Source: Amyelois transitella (Eukaryota > Arthropoda > Insecta > Lepidoptera > Pyralidae). From it: 64,000 bases of DNA. Location of the stretch: contig NC_083511.1 of the NCBI RefSeq assembly GCF_032362555.1, forward strand, positions 6,634,001 to 6,698,000. Reading direction: 5' to 3'. A program made the translations under genes and the position numbers. The notes beneath the pieces are model-generated. The model had not been told where the DNA came from, made no database searches, and was given only the letters and a program-made list of their open reading frames with translations. Of the stretch, positions 1 to 11,200 are shown piece by piece (within the stretch, counting starts at the first letter, position 1; each line of letters opens with the position of its first letter).

Positions 1-745
1 CAGCCTGCGATGCTTATAACTTCACTCATAGCTCTCATGAACGTTGATAAGACTGTCCCAAGTTCACCGCAAACTTAGAAGAGAAAGGGCAGTTGTATTA
101 GTTTACTCTGTTAACCACGCGTCCACCACAGTCCGAAAGGATAGCTAGTTGGAAAGATCTTTACGCGCCAGGACCTAACATACTTGGTGGCATCTGGCAT
201 CGCTTCCCAGACTATGGTATGGTATATACACTTATATGTCAAATTTCTTTTAGTTTATGATAAAAAAACCTATAATATATTTTTATCTTTGGCAACATAC
301 TGTTTGTCACAAATATGCTCCCCCTTGGTCAACACAATATGACAAACGTATAATGTATATAATGCAATCTTTTGTGTTTTAATATAAAAATATGTTGTAA
401 ATGACCACTGCAAATGTGTATCATTTATGACCATGAGGAAACAGCACATACATAGTACTTGTCAGATGTCTGTCTAAAGAAGAAACTTTGACAATGGTTC
501 TATTCCTAACCTAGTAAATAAATTAGCTGTTTTTAATGAATTTAAAGTTAATGAACACTGTGCGCATTTGACTATAAAAATGCACGCCAAAAACAAATGG
601 GTATCAATTTAGTAAAATCACCTCACTTGTGTCACCTTGAGATAACACAATGGGACTAGTGGGATAGACAGACTTTTCTGTTAATTCAGACCTTTAACAT
701 AATCGATGTCATGCATTCAATAGTTGTAATAAAGTTTAAACATAG
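1..745. other. Region downstream of taspase-1, no confident gene
   Basis: AT-rich sequence beyond the taspase-1 stop codon. Bases 1-240 are somewhat richer in GC. They hold a plausible minus-strand splice acceptor (pyrimidine tract then AG near base 80) and short open stretches on both strands, so an exon of a gene lying mainly left of the window is possible. No protein family was recognised. Confidence 0.4.
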
Positions 746-2408
746 TCAAAGAGATCCATTGCAGTTTAATTCAGTCTTGATTTCCCATGTGACGACAGGA
801 CACTGTTGAATGGGAACAATGAATGATTGCCCTGACACTACTGCCTTTTGTCCGGGTTCCACTTTAGGAGGAAGGTGTGAAATTATACACTGAAAGAAAA
901 AGTTTATGTATCAAAATAATATATTCTGTATTATTCTAAAATAGAACTATTAATAAATCTGTGCATATACTCTGTGACTATTTAAGAATATATGTATATC
1001 CCTATATTTTCTTTTATCCTAGTACTTTCATTTCATTTGAAATCAGTTTGGGATCTATTATGACAAATGTTGACACAGATATTCTCTGTGATACAAAGTA
1101 ACAGACAAAAATTGGTATTTATTTATACATTTATATTACCTTTGGTTTAGCATTATCTGTTGACATATACCCAATGCACATGGTCTTAGTTGTGTGGCCC
1201 CACAACAACTCTCCTTCTCCAACTTCTGCATCAAATCTCAGAGCTAATGCACCACCAAGACGCTCAGGGACATCCCACAAAAATGGAGACTCAATGAAAT
1301 TCTCTTTGAAGCATTTATCTAGTCCTAATGTTGGAGATGATGATAACAAACTTTCTGCTGCATTCTTTGCCAACTCTGTACGAATCAAATGTTCACCACA
1401 GCCTGATGTACAGGCAGCTACTGATGGCTTCTTACCATCTCTGCTCATCACAGCCCACACTCCACTGCCAAATGAGGCTGCCTGACCTACTCTTCCTTCA
1501 TGTTTTAAGGAAACTCCACCTGAACTGGCACCAGCAGCCACTACACCATTTGAATCTACACATATGGCCCCAACAGTATCCAATGGGCTGAACTTAATAT
1601 CATTCTGTATTGAATACCTTTTTAACTTTCTTTTACAATGTTTGTAATTTCTATATGAACGTGCTGAGATCATTTTCTTATCATCAACAATCTCCAAACC
1701 CATCCGTTCTGCCCAGGATCTAGCACCTTTCCCAGTGAGAATGCATGGTGGCACACGACCAAGCGATAAGTTATCACACTGTTTGATACACAGGTGTTTT
1801 GCTAAGGTAATTGGGTTCCATACATTGGACACGGCTCCACATGCACCAAAATGTAAAGTTTGACCATTCATAAGTGAAGCATCACATTCCACCAACCCAC
1901 TCCAACTCAAATTAGATCCAAAGCCTGCATTTGTCAGTGGGCTATTCTCTAATTCTGGAAAGAAAATATTCTGTACTTAATAAAAAAATATAATAAACAA
2001 AACTGTTTAGATCATTAATTTTATCATGCTAAATAAAAGAATTCACGACTCTTCTCCTTACTGGTAGACAGAGAAAAGTCTTGAAAAAGTGGCAAGGCCA
2101 AGGCCACTTAATCAAATATATACCTATTCTGTATTTTTATTTATTTTATTGTTGTAAAATATACCTATGATTGCTTTTTCTACAGCATCTATGGCATTTC
2201 CTCCGTTCTTCAATGCTTCGGAAGCGCTACGGCATGCAGAATAACATGTCCTCTGATAGTCTTTCTTCAAAGAATCACTATGGTAACCGGCTCCTGCAAA
2301 ATAAAATTTATGTACTTAAATAGAATTTAAATCAAGTGTATCTTCTCGCATCAATAAAATTTACAAATATATTTACCTACCACAATGTACGGCGATAAAG
2401 CCATTCAT
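746..2408 (-). CDS. Tasp1: Taspase-1 (threonine aspartase), four exons
   Basis: Model: complement of join(746..889, 1140..1954, 2165..2293, 2381..2408), 371 codons before TGA. All introns are GT-AG and phases agree. The product belongs to the Ntn-hydrolase asparaginase-2 family. In known taspases the proenzyme cuts itself before a threonine and then cleaves MLL/trithorax-type regulators and TFIIA after aspartate. Visible landmarks are the N-terminal HCGAGYHSDS, the SPLTNAGFGSNL segment, the self-cleavage site LDTVGAICVD with nucleophile Thr near residue 179, a GGVSLKHEGRVGQAA block, STSGCGEH-like ACTSGCGEHLIRTELA, and the C-terminal HTTKTMCIGYMS. The final exon (746-889) continues with ISHLPP and GQ residues in register with the family C-terminus. 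Reading straight past the exon 3 donor would stop at 1131 and lose that tail. The length suits insect taspases. The start at 2408 is the first in-frame ATG. It lacks the N-terminal extension of vertebrate forms, and a further 5' exon cannot be excluded. Confidence 0.93.
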
Positions 2409-2841
2409 TTTTATGGACCGACAGAGAACTACAATTATTATTACTGTGATATTGTTTAGTAAAACGTTTGTAACATAACTAATACTAATAGGTTATTTTC
2501 ATACAATTCAACATAACAATACATCTGATTGATAAAAGAATAAACACTGAATCTTGTTTCCTAGGTGAATAATAGTACCTATCTCTTTTTAGTTTGTGGG
2601 TGAATGCTTTAGTTTTCTCTACCTAGGTACCTAGGTACTGTTTCTTGCATTTTTTCAATTAAATCTTTGCCAGTGATGACATTGACAGTATTTACTTTTA
2701 TACTGCCCTGGCATAGACCATTCAAAGAAATGACATATACAGGGGCATCGCGGGTATCAGTATTTTTTTTTAAATGTCATGTATTAGAAAAAAACAATTT
2801 TGCATGTAAGGAAAGAAATAAAAGTAGGTATTTTTTGAATT
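2409..2841. other. 5' flank of taspase-1
   Basis: AT-rich spacer between the taspase start and the left target repeat of the LINE relic. No TATA box in a useful position and no gene recognised. A small open frame at 2667-2858 has no family resemblance and is treated as chance. Confidence 0.4.
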
Positions 2842-2876
2842 CCAGTCTTCTCTCCTGATTCTCCTAGTAGGTATGC

Positions 2877-4118
2877 ATCTTCAATGCTGCTTTGGAAAAC
2901 TGCACTTTTCTTAACGCATGGAAAAGTGCAACCGTCATTGGGATCCCCAAGCCGGGTAAGGACCCGGCAAACCCATCCTCCTACCGACCCATCAGCTTGC
3001 TCAATACCATGGGCAAGATCTTCGAGCGCATTATACTAGCTCGGCTGAAAGACTACATAGAGTCTAAAAAATTTGGCTTTAGGGCCAAACACTCATGCGT
3101 CCAACAGGTGTACCTACCGCCTCTCGGAGCACATCCTTTATAACAAGGACAGGGGCTGGAAAACGGGATCAGTCTTCTTCATGGGCATGGGACTGCCATC
3201 CTCTCTCGTGCGCATCTTACGAGACTTTTTGTCAAACCGCTCGTTTCGCTATCGTCTGGAGGGCTGTCTCTCGTCGCCCCGCCCCATCCGAGCAAGAGTT
3301 CCGCAAGGATCCGTGCTATCCCCGACCCTATACTCGCTATACACTAGCGATTTTCCGCGAACCCCAAATGTGGAAGTAGCGCTCTACGCTGACGATACGG
3401 CACTCTAAACAATCGGCTACCATAGTGAAACGACTCCAACAGGCCATCAAGGCTCTGGAGGATTGGTCTCAACTATAGAGGATCGAGGTAAATCCCGCGA
3501 AGAGTACAGCAGTCTACTTTTCAAGGGACCACTCTATCACCACGAGATCCCGCCGGGGAGCGTCAACGCCGATCGTTGGCACCCTTCAGATATCACCCTA
3601 GACAGTCGCATGCCGTTTGGTCCTCTCATCAAACGCGTCAAAAACAGAGCCGCCTTGTACCTCTACAAGCTCAGCTCCATGATCGTCAACCCAAAAATGT
3701 CGTTTAGAAATAAACTGACATTATACAAGTTGTGCATCCGCCCCGTCCTCTCTTTTGCCAGCGTGTGTTTTGCCCACGCGGCAAAATCCAACATTGTATT
3801 GCTCCAACGCTTACAAAATAGATTCCTTCGAAAGGCTACCGGGGCCCCCCGGTACACCAGAATGAGTGATCTTCACAGGGAACTGGAAATCCCATCGATC
3901 GTTCGCTACTTTAAAGAAACGTCCCAACGATTCTTTGATCGAGCTCCCTCCCACCCGAACCCACTTGTAGTGCAAGCTGCCAACTATGTATGTCCCCGCA
4001 CCCAACCCAAGGTACAGAAGACCAAGGGACATTCTCACCTATACGGACGGCCCCATTACGGCCGCTGTCCCCCCCTCAGACCCAGCAGAGGCACCGTGCC
4101 GACATTCTCGCGTATATA
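2877..4118 (+). pseudogene. Jockey-type reverse transcriptase pseudogene
   Basis: Translation in pieces gives a clear RT fragment. An N-terminal RT block (FNAALENC, IGIPKPGKDP, SYRPISLL, GKIFE) lies in one frame to about 3100. The next frame carries GFRAKHS, MGLPSSLVRILRDFLSNRSF, RARVPQGSVLSPTLY and the catalytic LYADDTAL at about 3385-3408. A stop at 3406-3408 is followed by the thumb/C-terminal part (3463-4119), with SSMIVNPKMSFRNKLTLYK-like residues and GAPRYTRMSDLHRELEIPS-like residues. The segment that should carry RT motif A with its first catalytic Asp is missing between GFRAKHS and MGLPSSL, so a deletion accompanies the frameshifts. It cannot encode an active enzyme. Confidence 0.88.
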
Positions 4119-5100
4119 AGGTACCCGCGGGTATCAAGGCCTAGCTAAGGAAAATTTGTAATAAAATGAAAAATATCCAACATAATCAACAACTTTTATT
4201 ATTAATCAGTCATGTACTTAAATTACTACAAAGTTTAAACAAAAAATTGCTTCTCTAGCTTAAAACCAAAACAATATATAACTTTTTTTAAAACGCAATC
4301 TGTAGGCCTTATTATACTAGTGTAAGATAAAAAGGCCTATACTTTAAACTATTCGAAAATCAACTTATACTACGTAAATTGGTATTCTTGAGATTAATAA
4401 TCATTAACATAAAGCAATAGGAAGCAAAGTATTCTTAGAAAATTAAATAAATTGTCCTTATTCGTATCCATTAGGACATTGAAAGTCATCAGCATCTTCT
4501 GCAGTCAAACCGACACACCCTTCGTGGTACCACTTGGAGCATCGCGAGCATTGCATCGTCCATTCTATCTTCTTTCGCACTGAAAACAATGATAAATAAA
4601 TTGAAAATGTATAAATACGTACATAATACCCACCAAAAAACATCATAAAAACACGCTTCTACTTATATAGCAGTTTAAAAAAATAATAAGGCCTAAAGTA
4701 AAATTTTATAGGCCTTAATATCCGCCAATCACGTGTTTACAGAAAAAAAATATAATAAAATTTTCACAACTACAAGTCCTTTAATACGGTAACCTACGAA
4801 CAAGCATACATTAATTAATAAATGGACATTAAATAATGGTTTGTTAATATGATATTTTCAAAATAACTTACGTTTTATTGGAATACATTTTTATAATTCG
4901 TGCCGCGTGACCGTCGCCGCTGAATGATTTCGACGACACTGGCGGGGGGAGAAGTGCAAGGATTCGTCCGCTATTTCGCAGTGACTTGTATACGCTCTGA
5001 GCTTTTGTGAGTGTAATCTTGATCGTCGATTACTGTATTTAGTGCGTTTTTAGTTCCTTAGGCCTCATTGCCCGACAGGCCTAAATACCCGCGGGTACCT
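4119..5100. mobile_element. 982-bp TIR DNA element with TA duplication
   Basis: The left end reads AGGTACCCGCGGGTAT (4119-4134) and the right end is its exact reverse complement (5085-5100). A TA flanks it on each side (4117-4118 and 5101-5102), which suggests the Tc1/mariner/pogo TA-target group. AGGCCT occurs seven times inside, at 4137, 4304, 4333, 4689, 4710, 5060 and 5077, far more than expected by chance in 1 kb and partly clustered near both ends, as transposase-binding subterminal repeats often are. The minus strand holds a possible donor (exon end at 4872) and an acceptor before 4579 leading to a PHD-finger-like exon. No transposase catalytic domain is present, so it is non-autonomous. 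Family assignment is tentative. Confidence 0.75.
4458..4579 (-). pseudogene. Partial PHD-finger-like terminal exon in TIR element
   Basis: After a good acceptor (TTGTTTTCAG, exon from 4579) the frame reads RKKIEWTMQCSRCSKWYHEG followed by CVGLTAEDADDFQC and then PNGYE and TAA. This matches the middle of a PHD/RING-like zinc finger: paired cysteines, WYH, C, a GL turn and a final C. The first two cysteines are missing and the expected last cysteine (C-P-x-C) is replaced by C-P-N-G. The upstream exon inside the element, ending at 4872, joins in the wrong phase for this frame: from its ATG the spliced reading would be a different 35-residue peptide. It is probably the remnant 3' exon of a transposase with a C-terminal PHD-like domain, left after internal deletion. 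A captured host exon is the alternative. Confidence 0.55.
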
Positions 5101-5390
5101 TACACCGCGTTCGCCGGCGAACGCGAAGAAGTAGGACTAGTGGCCGGTTCACTAGGTAACGCCACGCGGCGGCATCCGGTGGATCTGCTACTTAGTTAGG
5201 CCCTTATGGCAGTTGAACACTAAATTCAACCTGTGTGGCGTCAAAGCCGAGGTTCGTCCCACTTTGGGAACCCTTTTAGCAGCCACTGCGTCGGCCGGAG
5301 GCCCGTCACGTTCCGCCACTAAAAAGCCCAGTTATGTTGCAAAGCCCTTCAGGCAGTAACAAGAATAGGTCCATAAAAAAAAACCAGTCT

Positions 5391-5873
5391 ACTACACATA
5401 TGATGATTGAAGAAAGCCTATGTTTGTATCATAACTTGTGTCGAATTACTACTCAGAGGTGAAACAAGGTCACCAAGAATTTTAGCTAGATGATGTTTAT
5501 CTGGGTCGAATAAAAATATTTCTACATACATAGTTTAATCCTCTTTCTGTAGTTATTTGGAAAGAATACTTACCTAGCAATAAACACCTAAGGTCATAAA
5601 TAGAAACTCTACTTAGGGGAACAAGGCTAATAAACAGGATTCTTCTTTTAGGTAGACCATGAGCTAATAACAGCATCCTGTTCATTCAGTTTTGTAGAGA
5701 CAAATTAAATGTGTGTATCACAGTCACAAAAACTAAAAATTATGAAAATAAACAATGGTCTGTCAATTAAAATATTATTTACTACATATCTAATCTAAAT
5801 GAATATATTTCTTTAACATTAGTTTAAAACTCTGGTAGAATTGCCATACTTTTCTTTGAGCTTCCTCCATTAC
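5391..5873. other. Spacer between LINE relic and HIG1 gene
   Basis: AT-rich. It should contain the 3' UTR of the minus-strand HIG1 gene; TTTATT strings on the plus strand (AATAAA on the minus) lie within it. Nothing else recognised. Confidence 0.4.
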
Positions 5874-6453
5874 TTATATGTTTTTTCCTGCAGTCATCAT
5901 TACTCCAACCACAAGTGCAGTGATAGTGAAGCCTTGCGCTACAATTCTAAGACGCATCATTTGCTGTGACATTTTAGTTTTCCCAGTTCGGAAACACCAT
6001 AGACCATATGAAAGAGCTCCTGCTGTAGCTAAACATCCTAAAAGGAAAACATAATTTTTATCTTGAGGGTGAAGGTGGATAATAAATTATGTAACAAAAA
6101 TTATAGTTATTTCAAAAATAAATATAGATCCACTATTGTTTTAGAGTGCATCTTCACTTTCACTTTTAGTTGACAAGCTGTAATTTTTAAATCAAATCCA
6201 ATATATGTTTTGTGTGTTGAATTAGATGATCTATGTTTTAGGCCATAATGCTGGTAGGAAAATTGGAACACAATACACATGTTTTTTTATATTAAAAATT
6301 GTTGAGAAATGTCATACCTATAGGTACAAATGGATTTTCTGAAAACTTTCTTTCAAACTTCTGTTTGGTTGATTCAACATTCACAGCTGCAGTGTTCATA
6401 TCACGACGTAGTTGCACCCAGTCCAAGTCAGTTGGTTCTTCTTCAGTAGACAT
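5874..6453 (-). CDS. HIGD2A: HIG1 domain protein, HIGD2A-like, two exons
   Basis: Model: complement of join(5874..6037, 6318..6453), 99 codons before TAA, with a GT-AG phase-1 intron of 280 bp. The start is the ATG at 6453. The N-terminus is hydrophilic (MSTEEEPTDLDW). It is followed by SENPFVPIG and a HIG1_N domain with two predicted membrane helices at about residues 44-62 and 78-95. The QRRQ-type motif (Q70-x3-R74-x-R76-x3-Q80) typical of the Rcf1/HIGD family is present. Family members sit in the mitochondrial inner membrane and help assemble cytochrome c oxidase and respiratory supercomplexes. The ENPxVPIG and GALSYGLWCF stretches fit HIGD2 better than HIGD1. It lies head-to-head with the p33MONOX-like gene, 1.77 kb away. 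Confidence 0.92.
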
Positions 6454-8218
6454 CGTGATTTTTTGTTATGGAGACAAATATAATGAAGTTTACTATTTAA
6501 TTTAACAATATTTTATCATTTACTTTTTCCAAAAATCAATTTGTTAAATATGTTCTAATAAGTTTCATTCATGTGTATTCAAAATGCAATTTTAAGGAAT
6601 GCTGTTGAATGACATGACATTGAAGCTGTTGACTTGACAGTTGGTTGATACCACATACAGACAGATGTCACAGTTAGTTTGTAAGTTGATCGAGCGAGCT
6701 TATAAATGTAGTTGAATTATTTTTCTTTTCTCATTCTATTTAGATCTTGTATTAGTTGACTACACATTGATTGAATCTTTCGATAGCATCATTACAACTG
6801 ACATCACAAATCAATTCAACATAAATCACATTATATTTTCTTGTCTTTGCTCAATTTACCTGATGCAGAGCTGTCATTTGTCACTCACTGTAAAGTGTCA
6901 GTATTCATGTCAATGACAAGACGAAGATTGCTTGCCTGTTTGCTGCGCGTTTTGTTTGCGTTGCGTCCAATGGTTGCGTCTGCCTGTCTACCTGCCATTT
7001 GCCAACCTAACGCCAAGTTCTTTGTCGTGGTCACGTGGTAATTTTCCTTGTGGCTTGTGGATATTTCTATAATAATATTTGCCAGTTTTAGTGTTTAAAA
7101 TGAATATTTTTTGTGTCTTCATAAATTTTTTTAATGCTGTAAGTATTGAATGTCGATTTATCATGAAAAATACAATATTAATCGAATTATGAAGTCATTA
7201 CTATTTTATATTGCTTTTGACATACATTAACACTTGTAATAATTAAAAAATGTTTTGATATTCTGCTGGTAAATATAAATAGCTTAAATGCAAGATTAAT
7301 TTTCATATAGTCAAATTTTAACACGTTGTCACTTGCTAATCGGTTTATTATAATTGTTGTCTCTGGGGTTAATTTTATTTAAAACCTTTAAAAATATTTT
7401 AATCCTATGTAACCTTAATATACATACAAATCAATATATAATCAGATCATTTTTCTATTCTCTGTTAGTGACACTACCATGTGCCAGTTGCTATTGTTAA
7501 AGCCAAACAAGGGAACATATTATAATCAATACACAGAGCGTCGGTGGTCGAATCGTTATGGTGCACAGTTAAAATGCGTGATGCGCAAAAAGGCACAGGT
7601 TCGATACCTCCTCGGCCAATACTTTTTTCGAAGATATGTACATCAGTTTGAATACTTACCTATGTACTTACAGTGAGGGAAACATCGTAAAGAAATCTGT
7701 ACATTCAGAAACTGGATGTGTAACCTGTAGACCTCAGGATTGGATAGAACCTATAGTCTCATGCAGGGGGGTATCCCATAGCCAAAAAGAAACAAGACCT
7801 TTCCCTTGATCGTAGATGTGTAATGTGTGTGTCATTTTCCATCTTTGCTTAACCAGAGGCATTGAAACAGCATCTGTGCCAAAAATATATTAATTAAATA
7901 TGATTTATACAAAAGAGATTGTCTAGATATTTAAGTGTAATTAATTACTGTCTTTGTTTCAGATGTCTTCTCCCCTATGTTTAATATCCAGTGAATCCCA
8001 AAGAGTGTCTTGAGTAATACTTAGTCTCAGCAATTTGTTAATAGCATTAGTTAAATTTTGTATATATATTTAATTTCCAATGTCGAAGCACAATACCTTC
8101 TGAGGCAATCTTATCTTTCTGCTCAAGATAATACTATTCAGTAGTTCAGCCAACGTCACCCGTCTCATACATAAATTGGTTTACTCTGCATTTGGGAATA
8201 TTTGGATATTTTATCAAT
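6454..8218. other. Divergent intergenic region
   Basis: Separates the HIG1 gene (-) from the first exon of the p33MONOX-like gene (+), so it should carry both promoters. No TATA box in a good position was seen for either. Apart from the SINE at about 7530-7765 the sequence is AT-rich and unassigned. Open frames at 6841-7041 and 7479-7676 have no family resemblance; the second overlaps the SINE. Confidence 0.5.
7530..7765 (+). repeat. tRNA-headed SINE copy
   Basis: A Pol III-like A box (TGGTCGAATCGTTATGG, resembling the TGGCCGAGTGGTTAAGG of Leu/Ser tRNAs) is followed about 45 bp later by a good B box (GGTTCGATACC) and then a T run. The following body (GTGAGGGAAACATCGTAAAG and onward) resembles the non-tRNA part of a SINE widespread in Lepidoptera. 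Boundaries are approximate. It could also be called a diverged tRNA pseudogene with a tail. Confidence 0.55.
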
Positions 8219-11200
8219 ATGGCTTCTGACCCAGAAATCAAAGGAGGAATATCGCTCCCAGTTTGGATGAAATCGAGGCCCACAAAGTAAGTATATTAAT
8301 TTTTTTTTGTAAACTTTGTTTTGTTTTACTACACTACACAAACAAAATCAAAAATCTCTCATATTAGCATATTGAAGGGCCACACTATAAAAGATTGGGA
8401 ATAGAAAAAAGTAGGGTAGTATGAATATACTGAATATATACTATAAAGAATTTTATTTAATTGTTTTCTGAATTATTTTCCCTTTTTTGATGCATTTCTG
8501 TGAGTCATAGAACCAATTGTTATAACAATAATTTCAGTCAGTCAAAAGCGGACATAGTCGAAATGGCTGATTTGTAAGGGTCAACTGCCTCTTCTGTGCC
8601 TGTTCTGTTGACCACATCACATATCTTTGATTCTTGGGAATGTAAAATAATCATTGGGACGCAGGTTAGGGCTGTATGGAAGGTCCATCAACTCCACGTT
8701 TTCCTGATTAAAAATCGCGATCGTTTTGCCAGTTGTATGTTAGCTCGCATATCAAGGTGAAGGATTATAGACGGTTCGGATTATTTTTTCGTAGTTCTTT
8801 TATGACTTCCGGCAAATAAACTGTTGTGTACCAATCTCCAGTAATCGTTCTTTGTTCCTGCATCGTAAAAGAATCGTAGCCACGTGTCCATTTTTCGATA
8901 CAAAAGAAGTGACTTTTTTTTTTGATACGCTACGTCAGCGAAAGACCCATATAGCTAGTGTTTTCTTTCTGGCTCATATGAATAAATCCATGATTTATCA
9001 CCAGAGACGATGTTTTATACTGCATTTGAGAAGACTTAGAGGAGCGAATCAGCTCGTGTGTCACATGTCTGTCTTCCATTTGTTTTGTCATGGAATTGTG
9101 TTTAGAATAATATTAAAACAAGTATTATCTATCTTTATCTCCTTTCCCTACAATGCTCTCTTGTCTGACTTGACGCGCTACTACTTGGTTGGCTGCAATT
9201 ATTTCTTTCCACCTTCTAGATTGCATGTTATAATTAACACATACAATGTCTACTCTACACTCCTTCTCACACACATATAATATTACACCAAAGAGGTTTT
9301 AGTCTAATTTATTCCTGGATATTCTATTGTCGGTCTTTTCAGTGTGGCCCTCATACATTATGTTCGGACATGTAAGAGATGGCTTGTAAGTAATGCTTTT
9401 CATGATTTAAAAATATGTACTTTGCAGTTACCTTTCACTACATGACCTGCTCTGAAAATATATAAATTGTAATAGTTATATCTAGGTCATTCTAGGTGTA
9501 TAGTTTTATAAATAACTAGCTGTGCCCGCGACTTCGTCCGCGTGGAATAGTTATTTGGGGGCGGTCAGGCGGTCACGCGTATTAGAAAGAACGCTGGTTC
9601 GCCGTATTAAATGTTTCGCTGCAAATTGCTTATAACGACTATATCTCAAAACCTATTCGTCTGATTTATATACTGTAAATGGCAATTTTAGTCTACATGA
9701 AAAGCCGAAAGTAATAAACATATTTATTTGGATAAGGATTAATACTGAATTAAAGAAAATTAGTTTCAAAATAACTTATGTTTATAATGAAAAAATAATC
9801 TTAAAAAATGAACATAAAAGTGGTTATTGTAAGTAAACCTTAAGAGATAGATATATGCTCTCGCGGACTTTTTTGTGGCAAAAAATGAGTACTTCACATC
9901 TTTAGTACCTTGTTTTACTATATCTTCGTTGGTTTGCGCAGCGTTCGCGTGGAAAGCTCGCAGATGGCCGATTCATTCAACTTTCACCTGCATTGTTGAC
10001 GTTTCCCGTAGGAAATCCGGGATAAAATGTAGCCTATAGCCTTCCTCGATTAATAGACTATCTAACAGTGAAAGAATTATTCAAATCGGTTCAGTAGTTT
10101 CTGAGATTAGCGCGTTTAAACAAACAAACAAACAAACAAACAAACAAAACAAACTCTTCAGCTTTATAATATTAGTATAGATATAATATAATTTTGCTAC
10201 AGCTATATTGCCTATGTGCATTGGAATAGTGCCGTGTGGTTCCCGGAGCTTTATAATAGTCCACTCCATATGTCTCCCGTGGATGTCGTAAAACGAGACC
10301 GAGGAAGGAGCTTATAAGTTTTTGTAGGCGATGGGCTAGCAACCTGTCACTGTTTGAATGTCAATTCCATCATTAAACCATAGAGCTGAGTGTAACCTTT
10401 CAGTCTTTTCTGGACTGTTGGCTCTTTCACCCTGCAAGGGATATAGACGTGATTATATTAAATTGAAATGCTTTTCTAAACTTAGCATGAAATTGGCAGA
10501 TACAACTAATCATATAGAAATGCTCAATCAGTAAGAAATTATTTTTAAACTTTATTTAAGTTGATGAAATAAAATAATGTTGTGTGCTAAACCCCGGCAC
10601 TTCATTTGAATGCTTACATTGTAAAATTATCTATACTAATATTATAAAGCTGAAGAGTTTGTTTGTTTGTTTAAACGCGCTAATCTCAGAAACTACTGAA
10701 CCGATTTGAATAATTCTTTCACTGTTAGATAGTCTATTTATCGAGGAAGGCTATAGGCTACATTTTATCCCGGATTTCCTACGGGAAACGTCAACAATGC
10801 AGGTGAAAGTTGAATGAGTCGGCCATCTGCGAGCTTTCCACGCGAACGCTGCGCAAACTAACAAAGATATAGTAAAACAATGTACTAAAGATGTGAAGTA
10901 CAGTAAAATCTCTTTATTCGCGGGGTATATGTTCCATAAATATACCGCGAATACAGAAACCGTGAATACAGAATGGTAATTTATATGGGTTTATGGGGAT
11001 ACGTTCCTAGATACTCTCCAAGGCGTAAACGATCAAGCATTTCTATTTTCACTTTAAGCGGTAACAGAGATTTTTTTCGTGTAGAAACGCGTTTCTCAAT
11101 TTTTTTAGTTGACATTATTTATTACGAAGAGAGCAGAAGAGACTCGATCACAATTTTTGTAACGAATGTGAAAGATAAAACAATAAAATAGGCAAAGCGG

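Larger units (their letters stand above)
2852..5383 (+). mobile_element. 5'-truncated Jockey-type LINE relic with TSD
   Basis: A non-LTR retrotransposon remnant containing the last part of a reverse transcriptase ORF, a GC-rich 3' untranslated segment (about 5101-5370) and a short poly(A) run ending at 5383. CCAGTCT occurs at 2842-2848, just before the inferred 5' break, and again at 5384-5390, directly after the poly(A); the bases after it also match with one mismatch (TTCT versus TACT). This is the pattern of a target-site duplication from target-primed reverse transcription. A TIR element at 4119-5100 interrupts it. The exact 5' boundary is approximate. Confidence 0.75.

Noticed and set aside
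1-240. Possible exon on the minus strand (after a good acceptor near base 80) or a plus-strand terminal frame ending at about base 78
   Set aside because: Too little sequence, several competing frames, and no family recognised; mentioned only in the flank entry.
1174-1591. Plus-strand open frames over the taspase exon
   Set aside because: They are antisense shadows of a strongly conserved minus-strand coding exon.
8852-9280. 142-codon plus-strand frame
   Set aside because: It overlaps the minus-strand mariner relic and is AT-rich with no domain.
10110-10150. (CAAA)n and (GTTT)n arrays as CRISPR-like or functional repeats
   Set aside because: They are simple microsatellites internal to the Helitron-like copies. 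No CRISPR array is expected or seen in this eukaryotic DNA.
10973-11191. 72-codon frame inside the pogo-type element
   Set aside because: No transposase motif, and it overlaps subterminal sequence; probably chance.
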